A stretch of DNA of 64,000 bases from Polytrichum commune (lineage: Eukaryota; Streptophyta; Polytrichopsida; Polytrichales; Polytrichaceae). The stretch covers positions 34,492,527 to 34,556,526 of the forward strand of contig OX485808.1 in the NCBI GenBank assembly GCA_950295325.1. The letters run 5' to 3'. Below the pieces are notes generated by a model, which searched no databases, was not told where the DNA came from, and saw nothing but the letters and a program-made list of their open reading frames with translations. Numbering within the stretch: position 1 is the first letter of the stretch; every line of letters begins with the position of its first letter. A program made the position numbers and the translations under genes. Of this stretch, positions 24,564 through 35,105 are shown piece by piece.

Positions 24564-24604
24564 GCAAAGAGGGAGAGAGGGAGAGAGGGAGAGAGGGAGA
24601 GAGA
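24564..24604 (+). repeat. GAGAGAGGGAGA purine microsatellite
   Basis: Four or so repeats of an AGAGGGAG-type unit form a pure purine tract within the putative solo LTR. Confidence 0.8.
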
Positions 24605-25107
24605 GGTGAGGATAGGGTGACAGGATTAGCACCTCCAATCACAATCCCTTAATCTTCACCTCTAAAGTAGGGACTAATCCCCTTCCACCAAGCTTCCTTC
24701 TTCCTAAACTAACAAGGTGGATCCAAAAGTGGGCATTTAACCCGCGGAGCTCACCTTGCTTCACCTTACCCCCTACTCACATTATCAAGGCATACTCTTA
24801 TTGAATTCAACCTTGAAATAATCACACAACACATTCTAATGCCTAAACTTAAATCCACACCACACTTCACTCTTTTTATGTTTTGTGAATAAACATAACA
24901 CCTCGAAGTCAAACAAAAATTGGGTTCGAAGAGTTAATCACCACATGTGGGCACGATTTTGGGCTCACAGGTACCTATTCTTTACGCAATTTGGATGGAA
25001 CAAATTACCCGGATCGGGTTAATCATGACAAGTTGAAGGAAGTTTATGTAGACTTATTAGACTAGAGAAATTTCGAGGACGGATTTTGCTATAAGTGTGG
25101 GGATAAA

Positions 25108-25863
25108 TGTTAGGGATAAAATTGTAGATTCACTTGTTGTATGGGTACCTCAAAACCCTTTGGGGGGATATCATGTCCGGTATCTTCAAGGCACTAGTGG
25201 CTAGCTAGGAACTTGTATAGTGTGTCACTATAGTGTCCATCCTCGAAAGGGGAGAGTAGTAATGTCCCAATGTCCCCTTGTCCAGTGGGCATCGGGTCAT
25301 TGGCATTACGAACGGACACTTTATTCACGCCGGCCCCTTGCTTGAAAGGGGTTGGAGTTTCTATCTATCTGTAGATTCACTAGCATTATAGAAATTTATT
25401 TAGATTTAGAAAGTAAGTAAAGTTGTTAAGACTTTGTGGCAAGTTCTAGAAGATATAGGTCGAGTGGCCATTACTTGTCCATGTCCAAGTTGATAGAACA
25501 ATGACAATGCCTATACCTCATCAAGTTGATGAGGTAGAGATTTCTGTATTAGTTTTATCTAGGTTGTGATGGATTTATGAGTCGTATCTACGAGTAAGTA
25601 GATTTAGGATATTTCTTGTGTAACATAATTTCATAGTATATAAGAGCTCTCGGTGAAGGGTCCAACACCTTCTTGGAGTGTTTAGGATAGTGATAGTTGA
25701 CGTAAGATAAATTCGAGTGATAGATTAGAGTTATGACTTCTTGTATTAAGGCCGAGGCCTTACGGGTTTAATAAGGGTGAGAGCTATGTTTGTTTACAAG
25801 GTTTCTATGTCGTGATTTTCTTGTCCTTAATGTTATTTCCCTCTATGCCTAAAAGACCCCACA
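25108..25863 (+). mobile_element. 3' LTR of the gypsy element, carrying a SINE-like insertion
   Basis: It starts TGTTAGGGATAAA and ends AGACCCCACA. After removing the nested insertion (25135-25369 plus its 12-bp repeat) it is about 509 bp, matching the 507-bp solo LTR at 52544-53050 on the opposite strand along its length, including the AAGGCCGAGGCCTTA palindrome and a promoter-like TATATAAG stretch near 25640. Confidence 0.8.
25135..25369 (+). mobile_element. SINE-like retroposon with TTTCTATCTATCT tail
   Basis: Flanked by the 12-bp repeat TGTAGATTCACT (25123-25134, 25370-25381) and ending in TTTCTATCTATC. The last 150 bp match 2575-2725, but the first ~85 bp do not match that copy. Before the tail, CCGGCCCCTT and AAGGGGTTGG can pair as a 10-bp stem with two G-U pairs, followed by AGTTTC. 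A clear B box was not found on this strand; TGGCTAGCTAGG is only a weak A-box candidate. Confidence 0.8.
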
Positions 25864-26082
25864 TAGCCATTTATGTGAGACTTGATTGTGAGCACCAATC
25901 ATATTGCTTGAAAATAGTGGGAGATAGTGTAAAACCAACCTAAGTTGAAGTTCAAGAAGAAATCTAATTCTTCTTGCAATTGGCCGTTCATCCACAATGC
26001 ACCTCCAAGGAAGACATGTCTATTTCCAACACATCAATAATATGGGTACATGTATTTGAGTGGCATGTGGTTAAGTTTGTGA

Positions 26083-26670
26083 ATCTAAGAATTGACACCA
26101 TAAAGACATGTGGTTGAAAGAAATTGGAGTATATGCTTAAAATATGCTAATCATTATAAGTTTAACAATCAACATGATTAAGGAGACCTTTATGACTACT
26201 TAATAAGCACGCAAACCTCCACTTTGGTAACGAATAAGATATTTATATGAACTTCCGAAATTGTGAGGCAAGTGGTTATGGCCTCAATGTAGATGTGCTA
26301 ACTATCTATAATCTCACACTAATTACGTGTTTCGTATCTACAAGAAGTGGGTGTAGTGAAAAAAAATTATCCATCTAAGAACTCACACCAAAAAGGCATG
26401 TGTTTGAAATAAATAAATTATATACTAAGCTTAAAATAAGCTAACCATTCTACCTCAATAGTCAACTATGATTGGGAGGGGACTAATATGACCACTTAAA
26501 GAGCACGAAAACCTCAACTTTGATGATGAATAAGATTTACATACATTGAGATCCAAAATTATGAGGGAAGTGGCCATGGCCTCGATATAATTCCATTTGC
26601 TAACCATCTCAAACCAATTCCATGTTTCATATCCTATAAGAAGTGGGTGCAGAGAGAAAAAATATCCATC
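26083..26670. repeat. Direct tandem duplication, unit ~290-297 bp
   Basis: Unit 1 (26083-26373) and unit 2 (26374-26670) both start with CTAAGAA(T/C)T.ACACCA, pass through a GTGGTTATGGCCTC / GTGGCCATGGCCTC word and end in AAGAAGTGGGTG. A third start (ATCCATCTAAG) follows at about 26668. Divergence is around a quarter of positions by eye. Confidence 0.75.
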
Positions 26671-27639
26671 TAAGGTAGATGATGCCGATTAGGTTAGCTT
26701 CCTTAGTCGGACACTTATTTTTGGCTCCTAATTGGCAATTTTGTTGCTCTAATTCAGTGGGTGAGTGATACATGCTCATTTAGCCACCACCTTGATGCTC
26801 ATTGGGTTGGTCACCATTGCAAAAATCAAACCACACCCACCATCCTCCATAATTAGGAGTGCTATCCACCGAGTTATGACAGGCTTGAATTTTGTGGTTG
26901 AGGTGGACAAATTAGGAGGCGCAATTTGGTTGTGAAGTGCCAACCAACTTGTATTGTGGGTATTCTATAACGAATAGCTAGTTCGGCAACATTTTATCTT
27001 ACATGTGACCACTTTAGAGACATGACATAATCAATATTGGCATTAAATTTGATTTTCATTGGCAAATAACCATGCAGAATATGTTAGTAATGTCATCCAC
27101 GTACACAACATCGAGCCATGGAAGAGTCCCCCCCCCCCCCTCAAACACCAAATTGGACAGTAGAGAATCTTTGATTCTAGAGCCTGGATCAACACCTTCC
27201 TCAACTCTGATTTCAAATTCGTTGATCTTGATTTGCAATTGCTAACCTTCTCAAGCTTCTAATGCTCACATCCGTTGGTTGAATGATTCCATAGGGCTAT
27301 AGGTGTCCACATTTGCCTCATCGACCGTAAGGCACGTCCACCTTAGTGACTTTAAGGATTGGGAAAAATCGCCTTTCATATTGGTGTCAGGTGTCTGCAT
27401 TGGGTTTGCTTGAATTTGTTGCTTCCTTCAAGTTTTATGAAAGTCATCTGGCCCACACAACATGGAGCCAATATTATTTGGTGGCTCTTTCAAAAGCCAT
27501 CTAACCCACCATTGCCCTTTGGAGGTCATTCAATATAGTCATTTGCAATGTATTATAGATAACATTGTCCCAAGAAGGCAAGGAGATCCAAACAAATTGA
27601 CTTATGACCATACATCATTTGCACATTATCACAACCATG

Positions 27640-28060
27640 TTTTGTACAAGAGGTAGATGGGACATAAGTGGCTCGTTTTCTTAATTGAACCTCTATATTT
27701 GATTGGTATGTGGTCTGGTGAGGATCAAAGAGCAAACATCATAAAGACATATGTTTAAAAGAGAATGAATTACGTCTTCAAAGAGTAATAATTACTCTAC
27801 ATTCAATAATGAACACGATTGGGAGGACCTACGTATCCAATTAGGAAATCAACAAACATGAACTTCTTATAACCGTAACTAAATTAGGAGAGGTTCAATT
27901 TTCAATCCGGTTTTTGGCATATGTTTCATCGTAGATTTGCTGATGCAACACGATTTTTGTTGTGTAAATCTCATGGGTGGAAGTTTAAGACTATGAAAAA
28001 TGAACCAAATAACACCCACATATTTTAGTGCAACAAAAACGATTTGAGGTTAGCTTTGTC
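27640..28060 (+). repeat. Dispersed repeat family R, copy 1
   Basis: Core words CATCATAAAGACATATGTTT, TTGGGAGGACCTA and GTTTCATCGTAGATTTGCT recur at 32845-33060 (+), 51120-51500 (+) and 57780-58370 (-). No coding frame or terminal repeat identified. Confidence 0.7.
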
Positions 28061-29270
28061 AAAGCCTTATTTGACAGTTACATTACATCACATTACAACC
28101 ATGTGATTACATCATGCACCAACACAAACTTGACGAACTGGTTTCTATCCCTGGGATGTGAATTTCCACTTCTTTGAACCAGGTTTAAAATTAGGTTAGA
28201 ATAAAATAGATGAGAGAATATTCTAATAAAACCATGGGTGTACATATGCTATTCCAAATACAGCCCCTCCATCCCCCATATTTCGTCCACATTAATAAAA
28301 TAATGAGGATAATTTCACTAATTTCAAAGTTTATAGCTAGTGGTGTAGGTCTAACATGATCAACATCACTTCACCGTGTATGGCATTTAATGTCACTTAT
28401 TCTATTGGTCACGGAATCTAAGGTTCATAGTTTAGACCATTCTTTTGGCATCTAGTTCAGACCATTCGCCAATAGATTCTTAGATGAATGTTCTAAAGTA
28501 AATGCCCAAAGGTCTAGTAGTGTCACGTCCACTATTTGTCGACATGAGTCGTTTATTTGAAGTGCATAACTATTTACGGTATGGTATTTAGTGTAACATA
28601 CTGGAGTGCTCGAGATGTTAGTTTTACGTTAAACTATCCAAGAGAAAGATGTTATTAAACATACTAGCATTCGTCAAGTGTCTTGTATTTATACTTAGGG
28701 TCAACATGTTGATCATTGTGTAACCTATTAAACCTCATAATATTATCGAACATACTAATGCCAAGATAGAATGCCCAAAGAAGACTTCATGGATGAAAAG
28801 TCTATATGGAGTCCTACATGGCGGACTATGGATAAGGTTGCACGATCTCCCGGAATTTTTGCCAGACCCACCTTCAAGAGGTGGGCTTGCCACAAATTAA
28901 GGGAGACCATAACTTTTTTAAATATTTTTCCAATCGGACAGAGTTGAAGACAATATGCATGATAGATTCCAGGACAAACAAACACCACCAAGTAATTGTC
29001 TCAAATTGATAGGATTTGAGACATATTATATTAATCCAAATCCTACCCTCTTTTCCCACCGACAAAATAGGGGTTGTCACACCTCCTCGGAGAATGGAGA
29101 ATGAAGAATGAGGAAAAAGAGGAGCCAATAGGATAGCTTCTCCATGGAGAAAGGTGTGACACCCCTTTGTGGCCCATGGAGAATGGAGAATGGGAATTAC
29201 CATTGCTGCCCGCATGTGGTAAGAATTTGTGCTCTATTCACACGCTCGGATTTGAAGTCCGATCAACTAA

Positions 29271-30305
29271 GGGCGGCTTTATACACGGCATGGGGCCGGC
29301 CGGAGCACCGCCCCGATTAAGCCCTCAATCCGGCCCCACTTGATGAACTTTTTTGGGGCCTAACCTTGTCATATGTAAAGTGGTGAGGACCGATTCTAGG
29401 GCCCGATGATCTTCAGGGTTAAGTTTCATAGAACTTATCATGGTCAATGCCCGGTGTTCTCGACAATTAAGTTTCATGACCCTTAATACTATGGGGGATG
29501 ACATCTATAGGGTTGTGGTTAGCGAATCGAAATTGGGTCCCACTAGACTAAATTGGGGCCTTTGAATCTATTCCAGTGTCAAAATGCTCCTATAAATTTA
29601 TCTACCATGTTCAATGGATTTATCTACCATGTTTAGAAGGCACACCATATTCCTTATTAACGGCTTAAATGTTTCATTTTTGTTTTAAGTGCATAATTAA
29701 CACCTTAATTGTTGTGTTATTAGGGTAATGCTATCATATTTACACTAATTGTTATCTTATTAGACTAATCCATAGCCTAAGCCATACCATATGCTTGATT
29801 AAATACTTAAATGTTTCATTTCTATCTTAAGTGTGTGATTAGCATCCTAATTGTTGTGTTTTTAGCCTAATTCTACCATATTTGTGCTAATTATTATATT
29901 AGTGGACTAACCCATTGAATAATACACGTCAAATTCTTGATTGACAACTTAAAATGTTTCATTTTTATCTTAAGTGTATGATTAGCGTCTTAATTGTTGT
30001 GTTATTACCCTATTGCTAATATACTTATACTAATTGTTGCCTTATTAGGCCAACCCATAGCCTAAGCCATACCATGTGCTTGATTAAATACTTCAATGTT
30101 TCATTTTTATCTTAAGTGTGTGATTAGCACCCTAATTGTTGTATTATTAGCCTAATGCTATCATATTTTAGCTAATTGATGCATTATTAGACTAACCTAT
30201 AGTCTAAGCCATGCTACATGCTTGATTAAATGCTTGAATGTTTCATTTTTATTTTAAGTGTGTGATTAACGCCCTAATTATTGCCTTATTAGTATAAAGT
30301 GGCCC
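29271..30305. mobile_element. Harbinger-like non-autonomous element, 1035 bp
   Basis: Ends GGGCGGCTTTATAC and, from the right, GGGCCACTTTATAC are inverted repeats flanked by TAA (29268-29270, 30306-30308). The right two thirds is a ~142-bp minisatellite. The left part shares CCCTCAATCCGGCCCC and GGGGCC(T/C)AACCTTGT words with 50683-51115. Confidence 0.8.
29655..30290 (+). repeat. ~142-bp tandem repeat, about 4.5 units
   Basis: The word CTTAAATGTTTCATTT (with small changes) starts near 29665, 29807, 29946, 30089 and 30231, a period of 139-143 bp. Each unit holds TAAGTGTGTGATTAGC and CCTAATTGTTGTGTTATTAG. Confidence 0.9.
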
Positions 30306-31091
30306 TAAAACCCCGCCGCAACAAAAAGAAGCGACCCCAGGTGACAAACAGTAAAACCTTTGCACTAGAAGTTTTCTCCATTCTCCATTCTCCGAGAATG
30401 GGCCCTCCGCCATTCAAGGAGAGTGTGCCACGTCCCCATTTTCCATTCTCTGAGAATGGGAAGACAGAGGTGTGACAACCCCTAATATGCAATGGTCCTG
30501 CAACATGGTCCTTTATTCTCACTTCACACTATGCTTGAGGGCCCATGCCTAGATAAAACGGCTTTCCCAACACCCTTGGTATGGCCTTTGGATGAGAGTC
30601 AAAGGTCCTCACCATTACAAGGTCAAGGCTCTTTGCTCATGTGTGAAGTGGCCCTAAATGCCACCGTCACATGGGGTTGCGGTTTGACAATGTTTAAGCA
30701 AGTTGTATCATTTGTATGTATGCCACGTGAGTGAAATTCTTTATGTCTACCATGACCCCACTCAGTGCCAAAGCCTATTATTTGAAATTGCTCCCAAAAA
30801 CAAGCACTCCTGAAACCTTATTTTAAAATTTCTTCAGATTTATTTTGACTGGTGCCATTCCAAAAAAATCCCGTCATCTCTTATTAAAGAGGAAAAAGGG
30901 GGCTTAGCCTGGCGTCCCGCATCCAGTCATATGTTTTTGTCATTAAGTAACTCTGGCAGGGGGAGAAAGTTTTGGTGCCATGCATTCAATGAACACTAAT
31001 GCCCCTCCCCATGCCCGACTTTACCAAATAACCAAAGTCTTTCTTAAAGACCCGGTAAAGCTCGCTCGGTTATAGGGGAGGCATCCGGCTA

Positions 31092-32402
31092 CAGTCTAGT
31101 CTAACCTTGATAATGTCACCCTTGTTAATAGAACACCTTGATATTGTCACCTAAAAGTTTGAAACCGATTTTCATAGTGTAAAACCCCCTCGTTATTATC
31201 CCTATCACCCTTGGTAATGTCACTATTTTTTTCCAAAATCGGTAGTGTAAATGTGATAATACCAAGTATGGATGGATTGTATGTGATGGTTGGATGGACA
31301 GATTGTAGAGAGTTATAGATGGGTTTAATGCTTTTGTACTCTCCCATATCACTATCTTGTTCCTTCCACCAAATGTGACTTTAGTTGTTTAGCCTTTGGA
31401 TCAAGGAGTGATTGCAGCATTCAAAATGTGCTATAAGCGCAAGCTTGTTGCCTGGACTTTGCAACAAATTGATAACAACTCAAATGAAGATTTGGGAAAA
31501 ATGAATGTTGATCTATTTCAAGCTATGCTATGGTGTGTGGCGGCATGGCATGAATTAGATGATCAAACCATTAGAAATTGTTGGAGAAAGTCCGCCATAT
31601 TAGAGTTATCCTTTAATTCAAAGGAGTTTGGTAGGGAGTTTCTTACAAAACCTTCCATGTTTGGCAAGCTTGAGGTGCATGCGTCGGAGGTCGTGTGGAG
31701 GTTTGAACCAATAACATTCTATATCAGGAAATTGAGGGTCAAGCTCATTTTAGCAACGCATGCGTAGAAAAGCTTTGTCCTTTGGAGTACATAAACATGG
31801 AAGGTGAAGATGATTTTGAGGTGGAATATTCTACTGAGGAGCTTGTGCAATTAATGCAAGATGGCGAACAGGTTCTTGATTCCATGGAAGTAGACCCATT
31901 GATTGTTGATAGCAGTGATGATGAGTCTAAAGTAGTGAAGCTAAGCGATGCACAAAAATATGCTAAAGATGTTTTGAATTTTATGGCTAGCCAAAGTTCT
32001 CAGATTTTCAACACTCTGGAGTTGTTAGGAATGGAAAAAATGCATGACAAACTCATTAGAATTGGTGTTGCACATTTAACATCAACAAAACAATGTGACA
32101 TTAGAAGCTTCTTTGTCTCTAGTGAGAGGTCTTTACCTGATCTCAATGACACATTATGATGTGCTCTTGTTGTTATTCACAATTTTCAATTAGATTTTAC
32201 ATTCAAAAACATTGAAGTCTCATATTTGTTATTCTCTTTTTTACATTGTAATTTGATTTTGATTTTGATTTTCTACCTATTTTTTTGATAATATCACATT
32301 ATGCACAAATCTTCAAAATGTGACATTATCAAATATGTCACACCTTGTTTATATCACTCTTTTTTGTGAAACGGATGGTGTGACATTATCAAGGTTAGAC
32401 TA
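31092..32402 (+). mobile_element. pogo/Tigger-like transposon, 1.3 kb, internally deleted
   Basis: A 21-bp inverted repeat, core GTCTAACCTTGATAATGTCA, lies at 31099-31119 and inverted at 32380-32400 with no mismatch. The left end continues outward to CAGTCTA after TA (31090-31091), the usual pogo start. The right end is followed by TATA. Comparison with the empty site at 13.95 kb places the insertion at a TA. Further TGACATTAT-type words near both ends may be transposase binding repeats. It encodes the C-terminal part of a DDE transposase. Confidence 0.85.
31357..32159 (+). pseudogene. pogo/Tigger-type DDE transposase, C-terminal half
   Basis: The frame from 31357 reads LFLPPNVT, then LVV-stop-PLDQG, where the family normally has LxQPLDQG; CAG to TAG at 31390-31392 would explain the stop. 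VIAAFKMCYKRKLV follows, typical of DDE_1 (pogo, Tigger, jerky) transposases. A single-base frameshift around 31705-31725 moves the reading into the next frame, which continues through an acidic tail (EGEDDFEVEYSTEELVQLMQ) to a stop at 32157-32159. The N-terminal CENP-B-like DNA-binding domain and the first catalytic Asp residues are missing. It is broken; host domestication is unlikely with these lesions. Confidence 0.85.
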
Positions 32403-32844
32403 TATCCCAATGTACCTACAAGAACTTGCTCCGGAGATTTTTGAGTAGGTTTTAGTTGAGCAACTTTCACACCTGTTCATTATTATATCTACCAAGCAAT
32501 GAGTGTTGAATAGTTTTTGTCCGACCCCCAAATGTCTTACTACTCATTTATCTTATAATCGGTTTTTTTTGTAATGTAGCTCCTTGTGCCCTCATAGCTA
32601 AGACTAAAAAGCAACCAATCACAAGGGCGGGAGGCGACACTCTTGAAGGTCCTACATTCTTGCCTCATGTCTAGGTACCGATGGGAGGGTTGGTGCTTGG
32701 GGCTTGAAACCTCCACTTTTAAGCCATGCCACATCATTTGTCAATTAGGCTCAGCACTAGATAATGTTGATGGTGTGAAGGCCGTGTTTTTAAAACCAAC
32801 TTTTAGGCTTAGCTAAAGCCATGTGGGGAGGGGGCATACGGAAG

Positions 32845-33060
32845 ATGGGTCTTAAGTGGATCATTTTCGTAATCAGATCCCTAGATTTGATTGGTAATGT
32901 GGTTCGGTGAGGATCGAAGAGCAAACATCATAAAGACATATGTTTAAAAGAGATTGGACTATGTCTTCAAACATTTGTAACCATTCTACACTCAATTATG
33001 AATGCAATTGGGAGGACCTTTGTATCCAATCAAGAAATCAAGGACCCACAAGTCACTTTA
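32845..33060 (+). repeat. Dispersed repeat family R, copy 2 (partial)
   Basis: Matches 27640-27850 through CATCATAAAGACATATGTTT and ATTGGGAGGACC; it stops about half way. Confidence 0.65.
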
Positions 33061-33304
33061 GAGAACAACTCGCCACGTCCAACTCGTATCTTTTTAGAAA
33101 ACAACTTGTATGTCAATGAACGGGAAGAACCAACAGATAGTTACAGATGAATCGGTTGAGGTTGAGAAATCACCGGTTGAAGTTCAAGACTTCAGAAACA
33201 TTACCGATCACTTTAGACGAAATTAGAGAATATTATACCCCAAATTAATATAGAAAAACCAAAAGATGGAAACATGTAACCGGGTTTGACAAGGGAACAC
33301 ATTA

Positions 33305-33728
33305 GAGCATCCCCAGGAGAGATAGTAAGCAACCCGCCAAAAATAATATATTATATGGTGTTTAGGAGCCCTCCATCTTGGGCGGGGCAGCTCATCTTGA
33401 GTCAGAGCCCACCAAAGCCTAGGCATACCCCCGGTATAATTAGGAAGCAATCAATAAGACAACGACACCTATTATCTGACATGGGATCAAGTAGGATATC
33501 GGAGTATCTGATATTAAAGTAATCTCTTGGCGGGCCGGAGGAGGGTCGCCATATGAACCATTTATGGCGTTGGAAGGCCTTTACTATACCCGGGGCCCGG
33601 GCCGCTGCTAAATTATGCCGGACCGGACATTGGTGGGGCTCAATTTATGCCGGTACCGCCACCTAAGAACCCGGGATGCCCCATTTTTGGCGTTGGCATG
33701 CCCTATGGCGAGGTTGCTGGGGACGCTC
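33305..33728. mobile_element. Tourist/Harbinger-like MITE, GC-richer, 424 bp
   Basis: Left end GAGCATCCCCAG and right end CTGGGGACGCTC are inverted repeats flanked by TTA (33302-33304, 33729-33731). GAGCATC(C/T)CCAG is a common plant Tourist terminus. It is more GC-rich than its flanks, with CCCGGGGCCCGGGCC near the centre-right. Non-coding. Confidence 0.85.
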
Positions 33729-34303
33729 TTAGGATCTCAATTGATTATGCCCAAAAATCTTCCAAGACACTCTTGTATATTTATGGGGTTACTCATAGTG
33801 GAAAGGTTGACTTTATGAGATCCTGCAATCTCTTACCCAATTTGGCAAAGCAGACATAAAGGACCCAACATGGTTTTGGGGTAAAGCTAAAGGCTCGTTG
33901 GCCCCAGGAGGCGGTGCCAACTGTGCCTCTTTGAGAGCCACTAGCTAGTAGTATGTAAGTAACCCAAACAAGCAACTTGAATCGGAGTTATTGCATGGCT
34001 GTAGTGAACTATGTAATTGAGGATGGAGTTGCAAAAAGTTTTCCAAAATTTTCAATGCTTTTCAATATAAGTTCCTCACTTCAGCTTCAGCGTCTGCTCC
34101 TCTGTACGTCGTCTCCTAAGTTAGACTTGAAACCTCCAAGCCTTGTGGCAGCATCTCATTTTTCCCGAACATTTCTTTTTCAGTGCATCGTGTGCTGACG
34201 ACGCAATTGCAACTTGAACCCGCGGCATTAGAAGTTTACTATAGCAGCGTAAATTGAGCGAGGTCTGTAGGAGCCGTCATCAAATATCGTCATCGTTGTC
34301 ATC

Positions 34304-35055
34304 ATGCTATCGACCTCCGAATTCCGACAGGTGTTTCCCACGACGCCTGCCAAGCTGTTCACGGCGATCAAGCACTTGGACACGTACTTACCAAAAGTCT
34401 CAAACAGTTTTGTTGCCAGAGGCCGCAAAATCCGAGGTGATGGTGGGCAAGGAACAGTTTTCTCCCTCGATTTCACTCCCGGTACGTAATTCTGATACAC
34501 CATATTCCACCAAGTTTTTCTTTTTCGTCAAAGTCATCATAATCATCATCTTCAGAGTAGAAGAACCTTCGAATCGATCAGATTAGGTCCATATACAATT
34601 TGCACAGGCTGGTCTTATTATACCGACGAATGCTCTGGTCGGCGTGGATGTCATGCAGAATTTCTGCCAGGTTGTATCCGAATTGATCGGATTGCAGGGT
34701 TAATATACAATTTGCGTCTGGTCTTATATCACTCGTCGTCTTCTACCAAATTAAGATTCTGGTCGTGTGGATGTGATGTGCAGAATTTCTGGGTGGTAAG
34801 ACGTTGACGGTAGTTATAGAAGAGTGGGATGAAGATCGCCACACGTTCACGGTGGATGTGCAGGGCGATGAGAGATTCAGCTCCTGCAAGGTGAAAATAA
34901 GGTTCCATCCCGGTCCGAGCTTCGGCACCACGACAGGCACATGGATCGCACATTACACGCCTAGTTATGAAAGGGCCACTTCGCCTGAAAACATGTGGTT
35001 TGTCACCTCGCCATGCCTCATGGCCATAGCAGTCTATGTGGACGCGCACGACTGA
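34304..35055 (+). CDS. Bet v 1/PR-10/MLP-like protein, two exons
   Basis: Exon 1 is 34304-34481 and exon 2 is 34784-35055, with donor GTACGT after 34481 and acceptor TGATGTGCAG ending at 34783; the junction is in phase and gives 149 residues, within the usual 150-160 for the family. GDGGQGT (residues 45-51) is the conserved glycine-rich loop, preceded by KLFTAIKHLDTYLPKV, as in Bet v 1-like ligand-binding proteins. WDEDRHTFTVDVQGDE matches the following strand-turn-strand region. The fold forms a hydrophobic pocket; family members bind small hydrophobic ligands in the cytosol, and some respond to stress. The ligand here cannot be told. The start is the first ATG in frame (CATCATGC). The C-terminus AIAVYVDAHD is shorter than the typical long helix tail. 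No signal peptide. A tandem duplication in the intron copies the acceptor. Confidence 0.85.
34569..34791 (+). repeat. Tandem duplication of intron 3' end and splice acceptor in the Bet v 1-like gene
   Basis: Unit 1 (34569-34678) and unit 2 (from 34679) both begin CGAAT(C/T)GATC(A/G)GATT, pass through ATATACAATTTGC and CTGGTCTTAT, and end with CAG then AATTTCTG. The first CAG ends at 34658 and the second at 34783. Only the second keeps the reading frame to the normal stop. Confidence 0.85.
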
Positions 35056-35063
35056 TGACTCGA

Positions 35064-35066
<3 letters not shown>

Positions 35067-35102
<36 letters not shown>
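35067..35102 (+). repeat. (TC)n microsatellite in the presumed 3' UTR
   Basis: A pure TC tract of about 35 bp starts roughly a dozen bases after the stop codon of the Bet v 1-like gene. Confidence 0.9.

Positions 35103-35104
<2 letters not shown>

Positions 35105-35105
<1 letters not shown>

Larger units (their letters stand above)
22465..24969. mobile_element. Putative solo LTR inside the gypsy integrase, 2.5 kb with two nested elements
   Basis: It starts TGTGAGGCCAAAT and ends TTTTGGGCTCACA, so TG...CA with short inverted ends, flanked by the 5-bp repeat GGTAC (22460-22464, 24970-24974). Removing it restores the integrase reading from ATNGT to the RNLDGT segment. Nested elements occupy 22680-23240 and 24138-24466. 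A 33-34-bp minisatellite lies at 23628-23910. No coding domain or second LTR was seen. Confidence 0.75.
21790..25863 (+). mobile_element. 3' portion of a Ty3/gypsy retrotransposon with nested insertions
   Basis: It contains the integrase core and C-terminus (21801-22464), interrupted by an LTR-like insertion (22465-24969). The reading resumes at 24970 with GTYSLRNLDGTNYPDRVNHD and ends near 25070, followed by a purine-rich stretch AAGTGTGGGGATAAA and the 3' LTR at 25108. Gag, protease, RT and the 5' LTR are missing from the window side, so it is a truncated, dead copy. Confidence 0.8.
29068..30484. mobile_element. hAT-like TIR element (~380 bp net) with a nested Harbinger-like element
   Basis: The left end TAGGGGTTGTCACACCTC repeats inverted at the right end (GTGTGACAACCCCTA). 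Subterminal GAGAATGGAGAATG words appear inverted on both sides. The nested element at 29271-30305 accounts for most of its length. Eight-bp flanks (CGACAAAA, ATATGCAA) do not match, so the superfamily call rests on the terminus only. Confidence 0.65.
31000..32836. mobile_element. Harbinger-like MITE (~524 bp net), copy 2, split by a pogo element
   Basis: Ends TGCCCCTCCCC and CTCCCC-type repeats match copy 1 at 11938-15092. Flanks are TAA (30997-30999) and TAC (32837-32839). It lacks the two insertions seen in copy 1 and instead carries the element at 31092-32402. Confidence 0.8.

Noticed and set aside
27056-27238. Minus-strand peptide with LDVVYVDDI, resembling the YVDD of a copia reverse transcriptase
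   Set aside because: No other RT block is found before or after it in any frame, and the peptide upstream comes from a poly-C run. I treat it as coincidence.
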